NCBI RefSeq assembly: GCF_021869535.1
Contig: NW_026262668.1
Location: forward strand, 136,511,635 to 136,575,634
DNA: 64,000 bases
Direction: 5' to 3'
Source: Mytilus californianus
Lineage: Eukaryota > Mollusca > Bivalvia > Mytilida > Mytilidae
This document shows positions 34,322 to 44,939 of the stretch, in pieces. The notes beneath the pieces are model-generated. The model was given only the letters and a program-made list of their open reading frames with translations, ran no database searches and was not told the origin of the DNA. Position 1 is the stretch's first letter. Each line of letters begins with the position of its first letter. Position numbers and translations under genes: made by a program.

Positions 34322-35753
34322 TATATATATGTAGGACTCTAAAGTGCGATGGTACTCTAAAATGCGATAGTCATGCTAAAGTGCAATGGTCTACGCTAAA
34401 GAACGATGGAGTCTCACGCTAAAGTGCGATGGTTGTTTGTTTGCTAAAGCACGATGGTATATCACGCTAATATGCGATGGACCAATAGGGTAAGGTTAGA
34501 GAATCAAACTATTTACCGGATTTGTAATAACATAAGCAACTCGACGGGTGCCACATGTGGAGCAGGATCTGCTTACCCTTCCGGAGCACCTGAGATCACC
34601 CCCAGTTTTTGGTGGGGTTCGTGTTACTAAGTCTTTAGTTTTCTATTTTGTGTCTTGTGTACTATTATTTGTCTGTTTGTCTTTTTATTTTTTAGCCATG
34701 GCATTGTCGGTTTGTTTTCGATCTATGAGTTTGACTGTCCCTCTGGTAACTTTCGCCCCTCTTTTATAGGGCTTAAAACGTTAAAGTACATGGATGTTAA
34801 AAAATAGTCTTTTGCAAAAGCTAGTATGTTAATTTACCGGTAGGCTTAAGTGATTGTTTCTAAATATAGAAGACCGACACACTTAATAATTGCTAAAAAG
34901 GTAATTGATCGTAATTTAGGTGTCACACAATACTATATTTACTGTAAATGATTTTTTTTTAAATTCGGGCGTATCAAATATTTGGATATTTGGTGTAGAT
35001 TGCAGTTCACACAGTCTATCAATAATGTGAACACCTACCCTTACAGTCGTCATTGTAAATTACAAATACAAAATTCGTTCATTGTCGGAATAAGTAACAT
35101 TTATTTGTACAAGCTTTAATTTAAATGCGAGAGAAAGATGTTCGTCAAGCTTTCTCCTTTTTCGTAGCGATTACACATACATGTTATATTTTCCTACAAT
35201 GTACAAACTAATGTTTTACTCGACATTTATAATTTACGCTTGAAAACATGTACCTTTATTTTACCGACATTACTTTTCAATAAAATCTACAAAATTTTAA
35301 TGAGGACCGCAAAGTAAACTGCAACGTAAACAATGATTTGATTGTATCCGTTCGTTCCAATAGAAGCAGGATATAGGATACTTAAGCGTATACTATTTTG
35401 TATCTATATAGTAAAATGGTCGACTGCAGGATACAAGTCCTTCTTCCAGCACCCGAAAAAAAACCACATTTGCTTCAGCCTACAAAGCACGGTTAGGTTT
35501 AAAATTAAGTCATGGACATTTGGTTGAAAAGTTGTTAATCAAATATTCTTAATATATCTTCCGGCATGTTCATTTTTGATTTGTATAAACGACTGTTAAC
35601 GTCATAATTCAACTACGTTCCTTACGTTTATAATTTCGCGGACCATCGGACTTCAGCGTATGGAGGCATCACTTTTTAGCGCAGACCCTCGCACTTAAGC
35701 GTGACCATCGTACTTTAGCGTCCCCATCGCACTTTTGAGTCCTACATATATAA
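34322..35753. mobile_element. Foldback-type element with subterminal tandem repeats
   Basis: Left and right ends are inverted: TATATATGTAGGACTCTAAA (from 34322) against GAGTCCTACATATATA (to 35752). Inside each end lie degenerate head-to-tail repeats of GCTAAAGTGCGATGG, about six on the left (34337-34483) and five on the right (35640-35735), in opposite orientations. The interior shows no transposase and contains a PLE-A tail (34512-34770). The subterminal repeats suit protein binding sites of a DNA transposon. The superfamily is not determined. Confidence 0.75.
34512..34770 (+). repeat. Solo PLE-A 3' tail inside the foldback element
   Basis: It includes TTTACCGGATTTGTAATAAC, GACGGGTGCCACATGTGGAG, CAGGATCTGCTTACCCTTCC, TTTTTGGTGGGGTTCGTGTT and ends near TTTCGCCCCTCTTTTATAG. 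It is the inverse of the A tails at 38.02-38.3 and 46.1-46.35 kb. The 73-codon frame at 34548-34769 is just this repeat. Confidence 0.9.
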
Positions 35754-35859
35754 AACCGTTCCGCCATATATATACTGCATCAAAGCACTATCTACACTGA
35801 GGTAGTGAGTTTTGAACCTTACACTTAGCAAGTTTTATCGACTCAAATTTTAATTGGCT

Positions 35860-36000
35860 AGGATTGCCATTTTTCTTGCCGAACGTTGGTGATGCTCTCT
35901 GTGCACTCCGACTTCCTCCACCAATAAAAACTGACTTTGACGATATAGCCAATAGTGTTAAAAGGCTTTAAATACCAATAATCAATCAATCAACTATACA
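35860..36000 (+). mobile_element. SINE 3' domain with (ATCA)n tail
   Basis: GGTGATGCTCTCTGTGCACT, CCGACTTCCTCCACCAATAA, the ATAGCCAATAGTG segment and the CAATCAATCAAC tail match a 3' domain seen in several bivalve SINEs. No tRNA head is preserved. It sits about 100 bp beyond the foldback element. Confidence 0.65.
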
Positions 36001-36226
36001 TATCGACGGGGACAGTTATAGCATTTGTATGTACAAAAACAAACACTGAATCGATTCAAACAGTATCGTGGAAACAGTATTATCACTACACGTATATGAA
36101 AGTCTGCTCATGCAAAGGTCTTATTTCTTGTCGGGTTTTCCTATACATTTCAAATATGTGTCTTTCCTATTATATTAACTCGTCAAGGTATTTTTATGTT
36201 TAGATTTTCAATTACTTTGGCCTGAA

Positions 36227-36272
36227 TTATCCTTGAAGAGACATTAATTACCGAAATGCGCATCTGGTGCAG
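36227..36272 (+). ncRNA. Hammerhead motif, family M1, 5' half damaged
   Basis: The 3' half is perfect for the family: GAA, octamer ATGCGCAT, C, then TGGTGC. The 5' half is damaged: TTGAAGA stands in place of CTGAAGA, stem II is GACA/TACC, and stem I is lost. A TAGACCCAGAGGGTATCATC segment follows at 36335. Confidence 0.6.
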
Positions 36273-36679
36273 TAGCTTTAATACCGCTGAAAGTTAAACT
36301 ACCACTTAGTCGTTTCCGTTGCTGTCGGACTGTTAGACCCAGAGGGTATCATCACCCCAGTAGCTCAATATCTCGGTAGGGTCAAGAAAAGACGGACATT
36401 GTTGTATTGAAATTCGCTGTTATGAAACTAAAAAAATCATTTGAAAATTAAGGAATATATCTCTCTTACGCGTTGCTCTAAATAATTGCCTGGGTTTTGC
36501 CATACATTTGGTCTTTTTGTGAATACAACAGCTTGTCAACAATTTGTATTAAGGCCTAAATTTTGAAATATTTCACTTCCAGCAAATTACTAGTCAAAAG
36601 GCATATCTAGTGCAGTAAAATTGATATCTTTAGATGTTAATTAACGAAATTAATAATCGAATGAATTGAGAGGAATATA

Positions 36680-37240
36680 CAGTATACCACTTTATCGATA
36701 GAGAAGCTATACATGTAATGTTTATATTTTCAGTAGTAGTAGACATTTTTGAAAACAAACCGATGCTGACACCTTCCACCTATGTATGGGACGACAGTTA
36801 ACCTGTTGATTATGGGTCGTCTCAAGGTTCACAATGATTACATGTAGTTACGTTAACATTATGTAATGTTAGTTTATTATATTCTATATACTATAAAAAC
36901 TTTTATTTATTTTAATGACTTGTTCTATTAAACTACCTGGCTGGTCAGTATAATAGAAAAATTGAAAAAGAGGAAATTAAATTAGTTGAAAAAAAACATT
37001 AAAAGTGTGAAGCATTTACGGCTGTGAAACATAACTTATATGGTTGATACTTTTTTCAGGACAACAACTAACGTCAACGATATACAAAGCCTGTCAGATT
37101 CCACTCACTGCAGATGGTTAGTAATGAAAAAAATCTGAACACGATCTTTTTTTAAAGGAAAGCCCCTTAGCAGAATAATATATAGTATTTTTAAATTATA
37201 ATCCTAAAGTAAAATCATTTTCAAGAAAGGAAATGTTTTT
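36680..37240. other. AT-rich DNA, nothing recognised
   Basis: No gene or repeat could be assigned between the M1 repeat and the LINE fragment. Confidence 0.4.
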
Positions 37241-37249
37241 TTTCCGAAT

Positions 37250-37660
37250 TTTTCTCACACAGGAGGTAAAAAAGGAGACAATTTATCACCTTTCCTATGT
37301 TCTTTGTTCCTAAATGATTTAGAAAATTATTTTGTTGAAAACAATATCGAAAGTATAGATAATATTTCAAGCTTAGAATCATTACAAATGTATCTTAAAT
37401 TGTTGATTATACTGTACGCAGATGATACTGCGCTATTGTCTGCAAGTGCAAAAGGATTACAAAAAAAAACTTGTATGTTTTGAGGAATACTGTAAAAAAC
37501 GGAAACTAAAGATTAACACAAACAAAACTAAAGCAGTGATTTTTAGTAAGAAGAAAGTTAAATCAGAAGTTAAGGATATATGGAGAAAGCATTGAAATCG
37601 TTGATTCTTTCTCCTACCTTGGCATACTTTTCAATTACAACGGTAGATTTTGTACTGCAC
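37250..37660 (+). pseudogene. Non-LTR retrotransposon (LINE) RT fragment
   Basis: The plus-strand frame reads GDNLSPFLCSLFLNDLENYF, then about 25 codons, then LIILYADDTALLSASAKGL, with the catalytic YADD at 37415-37426. Frameshifts and a stop follow, and further homology (KLKINTNKTKAVIFSKKK, SYLGILFNYNG) lies in other registers to about 37650. This is the RT palm of a LINE. The upstream endonuclease and the 3' end are missing. The clade is not assigned. Confidence 0.85.
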
Positions 37661-38339
37661 GAACAAAAACTTACTGATCAGACACGACATGTATTCATTT
37701 AGTTATTAATTAAACAGTTATATTTTAATTCTTGCTTTCTTCTGAATTTCCTATTGTGACGTCACGAAAAAAGGGCGACGTTGCATAGAAAGAATACATC
37801 TTTTGTCAGATCATTGGAAAAGGCGTCCTAAATTTATCTGCACATCGTCTAAAATCATTAGAAAAACAGATTCTACCACCATATCTCGTAAAATACGATA
37901 TTTTTCTACTCTCGACAGTAAAATTTTGAATATTTTTAAAAAACGCTCGGCGAGCCTCATGTTTGAAAATTGTACTGTTTCAAGTGCAGAAATTTCGTAT
38001 CACACTCGATGTAGTGGTACATCAGCCCATACCAAGAGAAAGGCGAAAGATACCAAAGGGACATTCAAACTCATAAGTCGAAAATAAACTGACAACGCCA
38101 TGGCTAAAACAGAAAAAAGACCAACAGACAAACAATAGTACACAAAACACAACATAGAAAACTAAAGATTGAGCAACACGAACCCCACCAAAAACTGAGT
38201 CGCAGGTGCAGCAGATCCTGCTCCACATGTGGCACCCGTCGTGTTGCTCATGTTAGTACAAAACCGGTAATATGTCTAATTCATTAGGTCACATTCGGGG
38301 AAACGGGGACGGGACTGTAGTTACAACATTTGGAAAACA

Positions 38340-38592
38340 TAAACGGTACCAATTTTTCTACACCAGATGCGCATTTCGACAATCAATGTCTCTACAGTAA
38401 TGCTCGAGGCCAAAATATTTGAAAATCCAAAACTTATTAAAAGGATGAAGAGCTATAAACCAAAAAGGACAAAAATGTTAAGCCAAAGAGATACATTCCT
38501 TAATTTTAAATAATTTCAAAAATTTTGTAACAGAAAATTTTAATAACACAAAATCCGTATTTTCATGCCAGTACCGAATCTTTTCATGCCAG
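38340..38592 (-). mobile_element. Hammerhead-bearing insert in the PLE-A 3' region
   Basis: PLE-A copy 2 (46380-46435) runs directly from the GTAGTTAC(G/A)ACAT segment to ATATCATCTGTGAAACGG-type sequence, while copy 1 has about 250 extra bases here. The insert begins at the M1 hammerhead side (AACGGTACCAATTTTTCTAC) and ends near TTTTCATGCCAGTACCGAAT, a repeat I recognise from mussel genomes. It has no coding capacity. It is a candidate retrozyme-like or PLE-derived small element. Confidence 0.65.
38360..38403 (-). ncRNA. Hammerhead motif, family M1, one core change
   Basis: On the minus strand: stem I GCATTA/TGGTGT, core CTGTAGA (A6 changed to T), stem II GACA/TGTC, GAA, stem III octamer ATGCGCAT and C at the cleavage site. 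Everything but position 6 fits. The invariant A6 is important for catalysis, so this copy is probably inactive. Confidence 0.7.
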
Positions 38593-40216
38593 TATATCAT
38601 CTGTGAAACGGATATTCCATAACGGTCAACCAACTTGTGATGGCGTCCGTGAAATTTACGAAGGGTTGATTTCAACTTCACCACTTGGAACACTTGGTTT
38701 AATAGCTTCCTTGTGAGCAGCAACCTTCTATCAAGGAAATCATGATAGGAAATACAAGCCCTGGAATATATTCCAACTGGAATATATATACTCCGTATGC
38801 AGGCGCTGCTGGAATGTTGCTATATAGAAATAGAAAGTTCACAATTGGGAAGCTGAAATCATCTCTTTTGTCGTAAAGTTTTGTTTTCAACCAACCCTTA
38901 TTGTCAATTTCTAGATGTAAGTCAATATATGAGGCAGGCTTTACTGTATCTGTTGTATCCTTTATCTCAAGTTCGATGGAATAGATGCGTTCAACATAGT
39001 CACCAAATTTTGAATTATTTAGTGAGAGAACATCAACTATATAGCGGAAAGTAAAGTTAAAGGATACCGCTTACTTCTTTTCTTTCTTCCTAAGAAGTTC
39101 CTGTATGAAATCCGCCTTATATGAATAAAGGAACAAGTCGGCAAGAAGAGGGGTACAGTTGGTCCTCTTGGGAATGCCGATTGTTTGTTGAAAAGCACGT
39201 CCTCCAAACGTAACAAATATGTTGTCAATCAAGAAATTCAGCATCTTGATAATGTCAGTTTTATAGAATTTTTGGTTTGAAATAAAGTGATGTTTTATGT
39301 AGAGTTTATCCCTCCGAAAGACAAAATACTTCTATCAACGTTGGCCATTCTTTTTTATGAAACAAAGCAGGACCAACTCTTTCAATTTGTCTTTTAGTTT
39401 GGAATGGGGAATACTTGTGTAAAGTTGAGAAAATTCTAATATGTTAATACTATTGCAAGATGAAAGAGTCTTATATTATATATACTCTAGAAGATCTTTG
39501 GAATTTTTTGTATCCACATCTGATTCGCGCCATCTCTAGAATAGGTCGTTTCACAATAACTTTGAAGCCCGGCTTTGATTGCTGATAAAATTGATGTTAA
39601 TAATTTAGAAAGAGGTTTCGTGGAGCACTTGAAAGACCCAGCAATATAACGTTGTTCGTAAGGACACTTATGTAGTTTAGGTATCCAATAAAGTGATGGA
39701 AGATCCAGTTCTTCATCTTTGGTTGAAATTCCAAAGGAACATAGAACAGTCCTATGATTATCCAGGATTTATTCTTTATTAAGTGTCGTGGGGGTATATC
39801 TTGAGTTTCTAAGTGAATTGTCAATACCTAATTCATTTTTTAAGCAGTTTATGTAATGTGATTTACACACAAAAACGATGTTGTTTGGGGCTTTATCTGC
39901 GGGAACAACAACACATTTGTCAAGGAGGTAGGACAAGTGTTTTGCAACATTTGGGTCTTTAAAGATTGATGTAGCATTGGTATTCATAGACCCATTCAGT
40001 TTCTTCATTCTGATTTGTATCAACGACCCCACAGCCTTAATCCATTCGGAAAGAGTATCTTCGTCTTCTTTCTCGCGTTTAACCCATTGCCTGTCATAAT
40101 CCTCTACTGAATCCATCAGAATTTTGAAGTTGTGTTTCCAATTGATGGATTTAGGCTAACGATATTTCGGGCCTTTGGATAACGCATTTCGCAGAGAAGT
40201 GTTATTTACAATGAAA

Positions 40217-42460
40217 TTGAGAATGGAAATGGGGAATGTGTCAAAGAGACAACAACCCGACCAAAGAGCAGAAACAGTTGAAGGCCACCAATGGGTCTTC
40301 AATACAGCGAGATAATTCCGCACCCGGAGGCGGAATTCAGCTGGCCACTAAACAAAAATGTGTACTAGTTCAATAAAAATGGACGTCACACTAAACTCCA
40401 AAACATATAAATGAACTAAAATTAAAAAACATACAAGACTAACAAAGGCCAGAGGCTCCTGACTTAGCAAAAATGCTGCGGGGTTAAACATGTTTTGTGA
40501 TATCTCAACCCTCCCCTATACCTCTAGCCAATGTAGAATAAACAGACATGCAGCAATACGCACAGTAAAAGTTAGTTTAATCAATTTAAAAGAAGTCCGA
40601 GTCCGATGTCAGAATAGTTAACAAAAAAAACTAAGCAAAATGACAATAATACATTTATTAACAAAGGACTACTAGCAGTTACTGACATGCCAGCTCCAGA
40701 CTTCAATTAAACTGATTGTAAGAGTATGTCTTCATCATATGAAAATCAAGCACAATCCCTCCCGTTAGGGGTTTAGTATCATACCGTCATAAAATATATG
40801 AGAAGAATATAACCCGTACCATGCCAACAACTGGTTTTAGAATAAATATGTTTATTTTCGATGGAAATACCCTATGAGTGAATCAATGTTAATACCAAAA
40901 TATGCCATCTTTAATGACCTGACAACAGTATCGTAAATAAATCCCTTCTGAATAAGTCTGTTTAAAGGTTTGGTTAGCTTTTGAGGTGAATGTCGACATT
41001 TTTGTGCTTTGTATAGAATATTACCATAAAAGATTGGATGTGAAATACATGAACGTATAGGATGTTTGCATGTTGATTCATATTTACGAATGATGTCCTT
41101 GTACCGATGATAAGATTTAGTAAATGTTTTGACTAGTTTGTGATATCGAAAAACCCTGGTGTTATAATTTTTCAGGGAACGTCAATATCTAAAAATGGAT
41201 AATTTGTCGTGTGATGTTGTCGTTTTGGTGTTGTGTTTGACGTTGCCATAAAAGCGGGAGGTTTTGCATGCCACAAAACCAGGTTCAACCCACCATTTTT
41301 TTCTTAAAATGTCCTGTACCAAGTCAGGAAAATGGCCATTGTTAAATTAAAATTCGTTTCTGTGTGTGTTACATTTTAATGTTGTGTTTTTGTTGAGTCG
41401 TTGTTCTCCTCTTATATTTGATGCGTTTCCCTCAGTTTTAGTTTGTAACCCGGATTTGTTTTTATCTCTATCGATTTATGAGTTTCGAACAGCGGTATAC
41501 TACTGTTGCCTTTAATTAACAATAGGAAATGAAAAATCATACATTTTGGTATTAAGCTTCTCGTTAAAGATATGGATATCAAGATCCAGGAAAGAGCAGT
41601 GTTCATTGTAAGTATTAGCTTTATTTAAAGTCAGTTCAGCAGGATAAATCTCTTTAGTGTACATACTGAAGTCGTCATTATTGAGAGCCAATATATAATC
41701 CAAATATCTAAAAGTGTTATTAATTTTTTGTATCAGATGTTGTTTCGATGGGTCTTTGCTAATTTTAGTCATTAATTGTAACTCATAACAATACAGAAAC
41801 AGGTCTGCAATAAGTGGTGCACAGTTAGTCCCCATTGGAATTCCGATAACTTGACAATATAAGAGTTAGAACATATATATTTGCATTCTGACTTTTTAAA
41901 TGCCCATTTAATTAGGTGTGTGAATTTTTTCTTAATACGATTATGAGGCAAAGTGATATATCGGGTAGAAAAATCAAAACTTTGAACAGATTCGAAATCA
42001 CCAATATTAGCATGCAATTTATCAAGGAGGAGTAGAGTTGAAAATGTTTATCACATTCACCGAACTACAAGAAGGACTAGATAGAATACCTATATCATCA
42101 ATTTTATCATTGCAAACATATGGTGTCGCATTTCCTAATTTTCGAATCCAGTAGTCTTCTCTTTGTCTACGGGGAGGTGTTGCAAGATGAGGATTGTTAG
42201 TCCTGTGGTAAATTTGTTAGATGATGCGAACTTGCATAGAAAGGATTAAATAATCAGGCTGGTTAAAATGCTGGTAAACAATGTCGCTTGCATTGTTGTT
42301 AATGTCTGATCTATGGCCGCACATACGTTTATTTAGCCTTCCTTTCGTTTCACCGACGTATACCAATGGTTACTCTCTAATCCGTAGACGACATTTGTTG
42401 ATTTACAATTCAAATCATCGTAGCTTCTGGTAAAATAAGACTTTTTAGTCAAATTGCGCG
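40217..42460 (-). pseudogene. PLE-B: GIY-YIG region, RT and 3' tail, degenerate
   Basis: On the minus strand in order: a GIY-YIG endonuclease region (42390-42060; LVYVGETKGRLNKRM, then GHRSDINNNA, HFNQPDYLILSM, one stop, HRTNNPHLATP, REDYWIRKLGNATPY); a short joint; RT from FDFSTRYITLPHN (about 41960) through MGTNCAPLIADLFLYCYE, a catalytic site YLDY instead of YLDD (41695-41706), and FLDLDI to FSFPIVN; a 309-bp C-tail insert (41205-41513); then YPFLDIDVP, an internal deletion, YHKLVKTFTKSYHRY, ISHPIFYGNILYKA, and the tail to 40217. The RT N-terminus is deleted. Endonuclease upstream of RT fits permuted (Naiad-type) PLEs. Confidence 0.85.
41205..41513 (+). repeat. C tail inserted in the PLE-B RT frame
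   Basis: It runs from TGTCGTGTGATGTTGTCG to CAGCGGTATACTACTGTTGC and CTTT. It is flanked by AATT on both sides (41201-41204 and 41514-41517). Removing it and one AATT restores the uninterrupted RT segment DFSFPIVN-YPFLDID, which proves a clean insertion with a 4-bp target-site duplication. It has no coding capacity. Confidence 0.9.
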
Positions 42461-42469
42461 AATGATGAG

Positions 42470-43330
42470 TCTAACCATGTGTGAATAATGGAATTTCAGT
42501 CTTGACAAAGGGTGAATAATGGACTATCAGTCATTACTAAGAGCTAATAATAAAATATCGGTCCTAACCAAGGATGGATATTGTAATATCTGCCTTAAAC
42601 AAGGATGGATAATAGAGTATCAATCCTAACCAAGGGTGAATGACGGGATGTCAGATAACCAAGGCGTAATACTGGAATATCAGTTTAAATTGGTGGTGAA
42701 TCATTGTAGTCTAAATGCAACGGAGAATAACAGTCTAAAGCGAGGGTGAATGCTGGAATGTCAGTCGTCTAACCACGGTCAAGTTAGAGAATATCAGTTC
42801 TTACCCAGGGTGAATAATGGAATATCAGTCTAACCATGTGTGAATAATGGAATATCTGTCAAAACAAAGGGTGAATAACAGAATATCAGTTATAACCAAG
42901 TCAAATAATGAAATATCAATCCAGACCAAGACTGAATGATAAAATTTGAAGCGAACTTCATAAGGATCGTTAACTTGTGTTTAATCCATTTTCTTGAGTA
43001 AATAAAATATGTTTAAATTACTAATAGAATATCAAATATAACAAAGGGTGAATAATAAACAGACATTAATAATAGTTGATAATAGAATATTAGTTCTCAA
43101 CTGGAATGCATCATAGAATATCAATCAGTTCTAACCAATGCTAAAAAAAGAATATCCGTTATTATCAATGGCGAATAATAGAATATCCATCATGACCAAT
43201 GGTGATTGATGGAATATCAGTTCTAACCAATGGTGAATAATGGAATATCAGTTATAACCAATGATGAAAATGGAATACCTGTTGTAACCAAGGGTGAATA
43301 ATAGAATATCAGTTCTAACCAATGGTGAAT
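42470..43330. repeat. 31-bp degenerate minisatellite, about 25-28 units
   Basis: The unit GGTGAATAATGGAATATCAG plus TTCTAACCAAN recurs continuously with heavy divergence; the clearest copies are at 43195-43330. The array starts directly behind the 5' end of PLE-B and resumes at 43745 after an insertion. Confidence 0.85.
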
Positions 43331-43335
43331 AATAT

Positions 43336-43740
43336 AAGTTACATAATGTGCTAGTGACCTAATACTACGTCACTAGCACACTATGTAACGAATTTATCTT
43401 ACCGACTATCTTAACGTGTGAAATTTAGACTAGTGACCTATCAAAATGAGCAAGTCTTCAATACCGTTTGCATTAAGAAACTACTTCCATTGATCCTACA
43501 AAAACAGATGCCAACAATAACAACTTGTTAGGTTTAAATGTGTTTATGAATTTATTTCAATCTTCATCATCAATTTTTTCGTCTGTTGAAACCTTTAAGA
43601 TTTTTCTCAGTACCGTTTTGTTTTTATAAAGGGACGTAACACCACTACTAACCGTGTATGAAATAAGCCCCGCCTCCCTACTAACCTAATATGGAATATA
43701 CACGGTCTCCACGCGGACGCTTTTAACCAATCATATTCCT
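43336..43740 (-). mobile_element. Hairpin-ended repeat, copy 2, inserted in the 31-bp array
   Basis: The left end is a 21-bp-arm hairpin: GTTACATAATGTGCTAGTGA (43336 on) against TCACTAGCACACTATGTAAC (to about 43388), 10-bp spacer. The interior matches the inverse of 13800-14110 (AGTCTTCAATAC, GCCAACAATA, the GGGACGTAAC...CTACTAACC side). The 31-bp minisatellite lies on both sides, so this is an insertion. Confidence 0.7.
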
Positions 43741-43865
43741 GGAAATGTATAGGAGGTAAGATAATGTAATATCCGTTATAACCAAGTGCGAATAATGAAT
43801 GATAAATACCTAATTCAAGGTCAACAATGGAATATCTGTCCCTACCGAGGATGAATAGCACTCTT
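43741..43865. repeat. 31-bp minisatellite, right remnant
   Basis: About four degenerate units (AATATCCGTTATAACCAAGT, GAATAATG...) continue the array after the inserted element. Confidence 0.7.
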
Positions 43866-43869
43866 AATT

Positions 43870-44460
43870 TAGATTGAATAATGCATTATTAACAATAACA
43901 AATAATGAATAATGAATTATTCTTGTATCCCTCACATTAATGTAACACGTTCTTCTTTGAAACAAATTGTTTGACAAATATAACTACTGTCCTAAATTCA
44001 GTTAAAATATTCTACTTAATATAATTCAATTTGCTTTCATTCTATATCGTCAACATCTTTGAACTGCAGCATTTACTTTTTATTTCATAAAGACAAACAA
44101 TCTACCATTATATTTTCAGGATACAATATCCAATTTGTCTTTGTAGTCACCAAACAATCAAATCATTTATATGCATTACATTGATACGTTCATACGAACT
44201 GTTGTCATACAAACGAATATTTCTATTGCAATGGATTAGTTTATGACAACATACTGATTATATTAATTGACATATATTGTAAAGATCAATTTGAGAGAAA
44301 ATTCTTATTAGTTTCGTCTATAAATACTGATCCTCTATTGTGCAATCGGGTTTAAATTCTCGTTCATTTCTTTTTATAAGTCGCAAGAATGTTACTCAAT
44401 CCGATTTGCTTGAATTTTGCATTGTAACATTTCTGATTAAACAAGAAAGAACCTGAATTT
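43870..44460. other. AT-rich DNA, nothing recognised
   Basis: No feature could be supported. Confidence 0.4.
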
Positions 44461-44464
44461 CGTT

Positions 44465-44650
44465 TGTTATTTACCTGCTATAGGTGTGGTCTTATAACAA
44501 GTGAATATTGTATGTGATTTACCTGCTATATGTTTGGTTTTATAACAAGTGAATATCGTTTGTGATTTACCTACTATTGGTTTGGTCTTATAACAAGTGA
44601 ATTTCGTTTGTGATTTACCTACTATTGGTTTGGTCATATAACAAGTGAAA
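44465..44650. repeat. 48-bp tandem repeat, about 4 copies
   Basis: TTACCTGCTAT / TTACCTACTAT recurs at 44471, 44519, 44567 and 44615 (48-bp period), each followed by TATAACAAGTGAAT. The period is a multiple of three, so a minus-strand frame (44467-44679) encodes a 16-residue repeat. It has no start context or known domain. Confidence 0.93.
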
Positions 44651-44935
44651 AGTAAATAACAAAAATACCGAACTATCAAAGGGCAAAATCAAAAGCTCAA
44701 ACACATCAAACGAATGGAAAACAACTGTTATATTCCTGACTTGGTACAAGCATTTCCTTATGTAGAAATGGTGGATTAAACCTGGTTTTATAGCTAGCTA
44801 CACCTCTCACTTGTATGACAGTCGCATGAAATTCCATTATATTGACAACAATGTTTGAAAAAAACAAACAGACAATGGGTAAAATTGTCAAAAAAGGGGT
44901 ACAACAGTCAACATTGTGTATTAATCTTAATCACT
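44646..44935 (-). repeat. Solo B tail
   Basis: AGTAAATAACAAAAATACCG, CACATCAAACGAATGGAAAA, CCTGGTTTTATAGCTAGCTA and the terminal AACATTGTGTATTAATCTTA identify it. It abuts the 48-bp array on its left. Confidence 0.85.
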
Positions 44936-44939
44936 TAAA

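Larger units (their letters stand above)
38022..40190 (-). pseudogene. PLE-A copy 1, degenerate Penelope-like element
   Basis: Read on the minus strand: an N-terminal segment (MDSVEDYDRQW...WIKAVGSLIQIRMKKL, VVVPADKAPNNIVFVCKSHY, TPTTL), then a frameshifted middle (LPSLYWIPKLHK-type region near 39.7 kb), RT with a broken GIPMGTN-type motif, the catalytic site YIVD instead of YIDD (39032-39043), KLYDKRDDFSFPIVNF and AYGVYI, the thumb (LLTRKLLNQ..., KFHGRHHKLV, RYGISVSQM), and the 3' tail (38022-38339). Several frameshifts and the lost aspartate make it dead. A ~250-bp hammerhead-bearing insert (38340-38592) splits thumb from tail. The 5' end stops at the same point (codons for TSLRN) as copy 2. 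Confidence 0.88.

Noticed and set aside
42470-43330. CRISPR-like array
   Set aside because: Units are directly adjoining and diverged with no unique spacers, in a eukaryotic context.
44467-44679. Minus-strand frame with a 16-residue repeat
   Set aside because: The 48-bp satellite period is a multiple of three, which keeps the frame open; no start context or homology.
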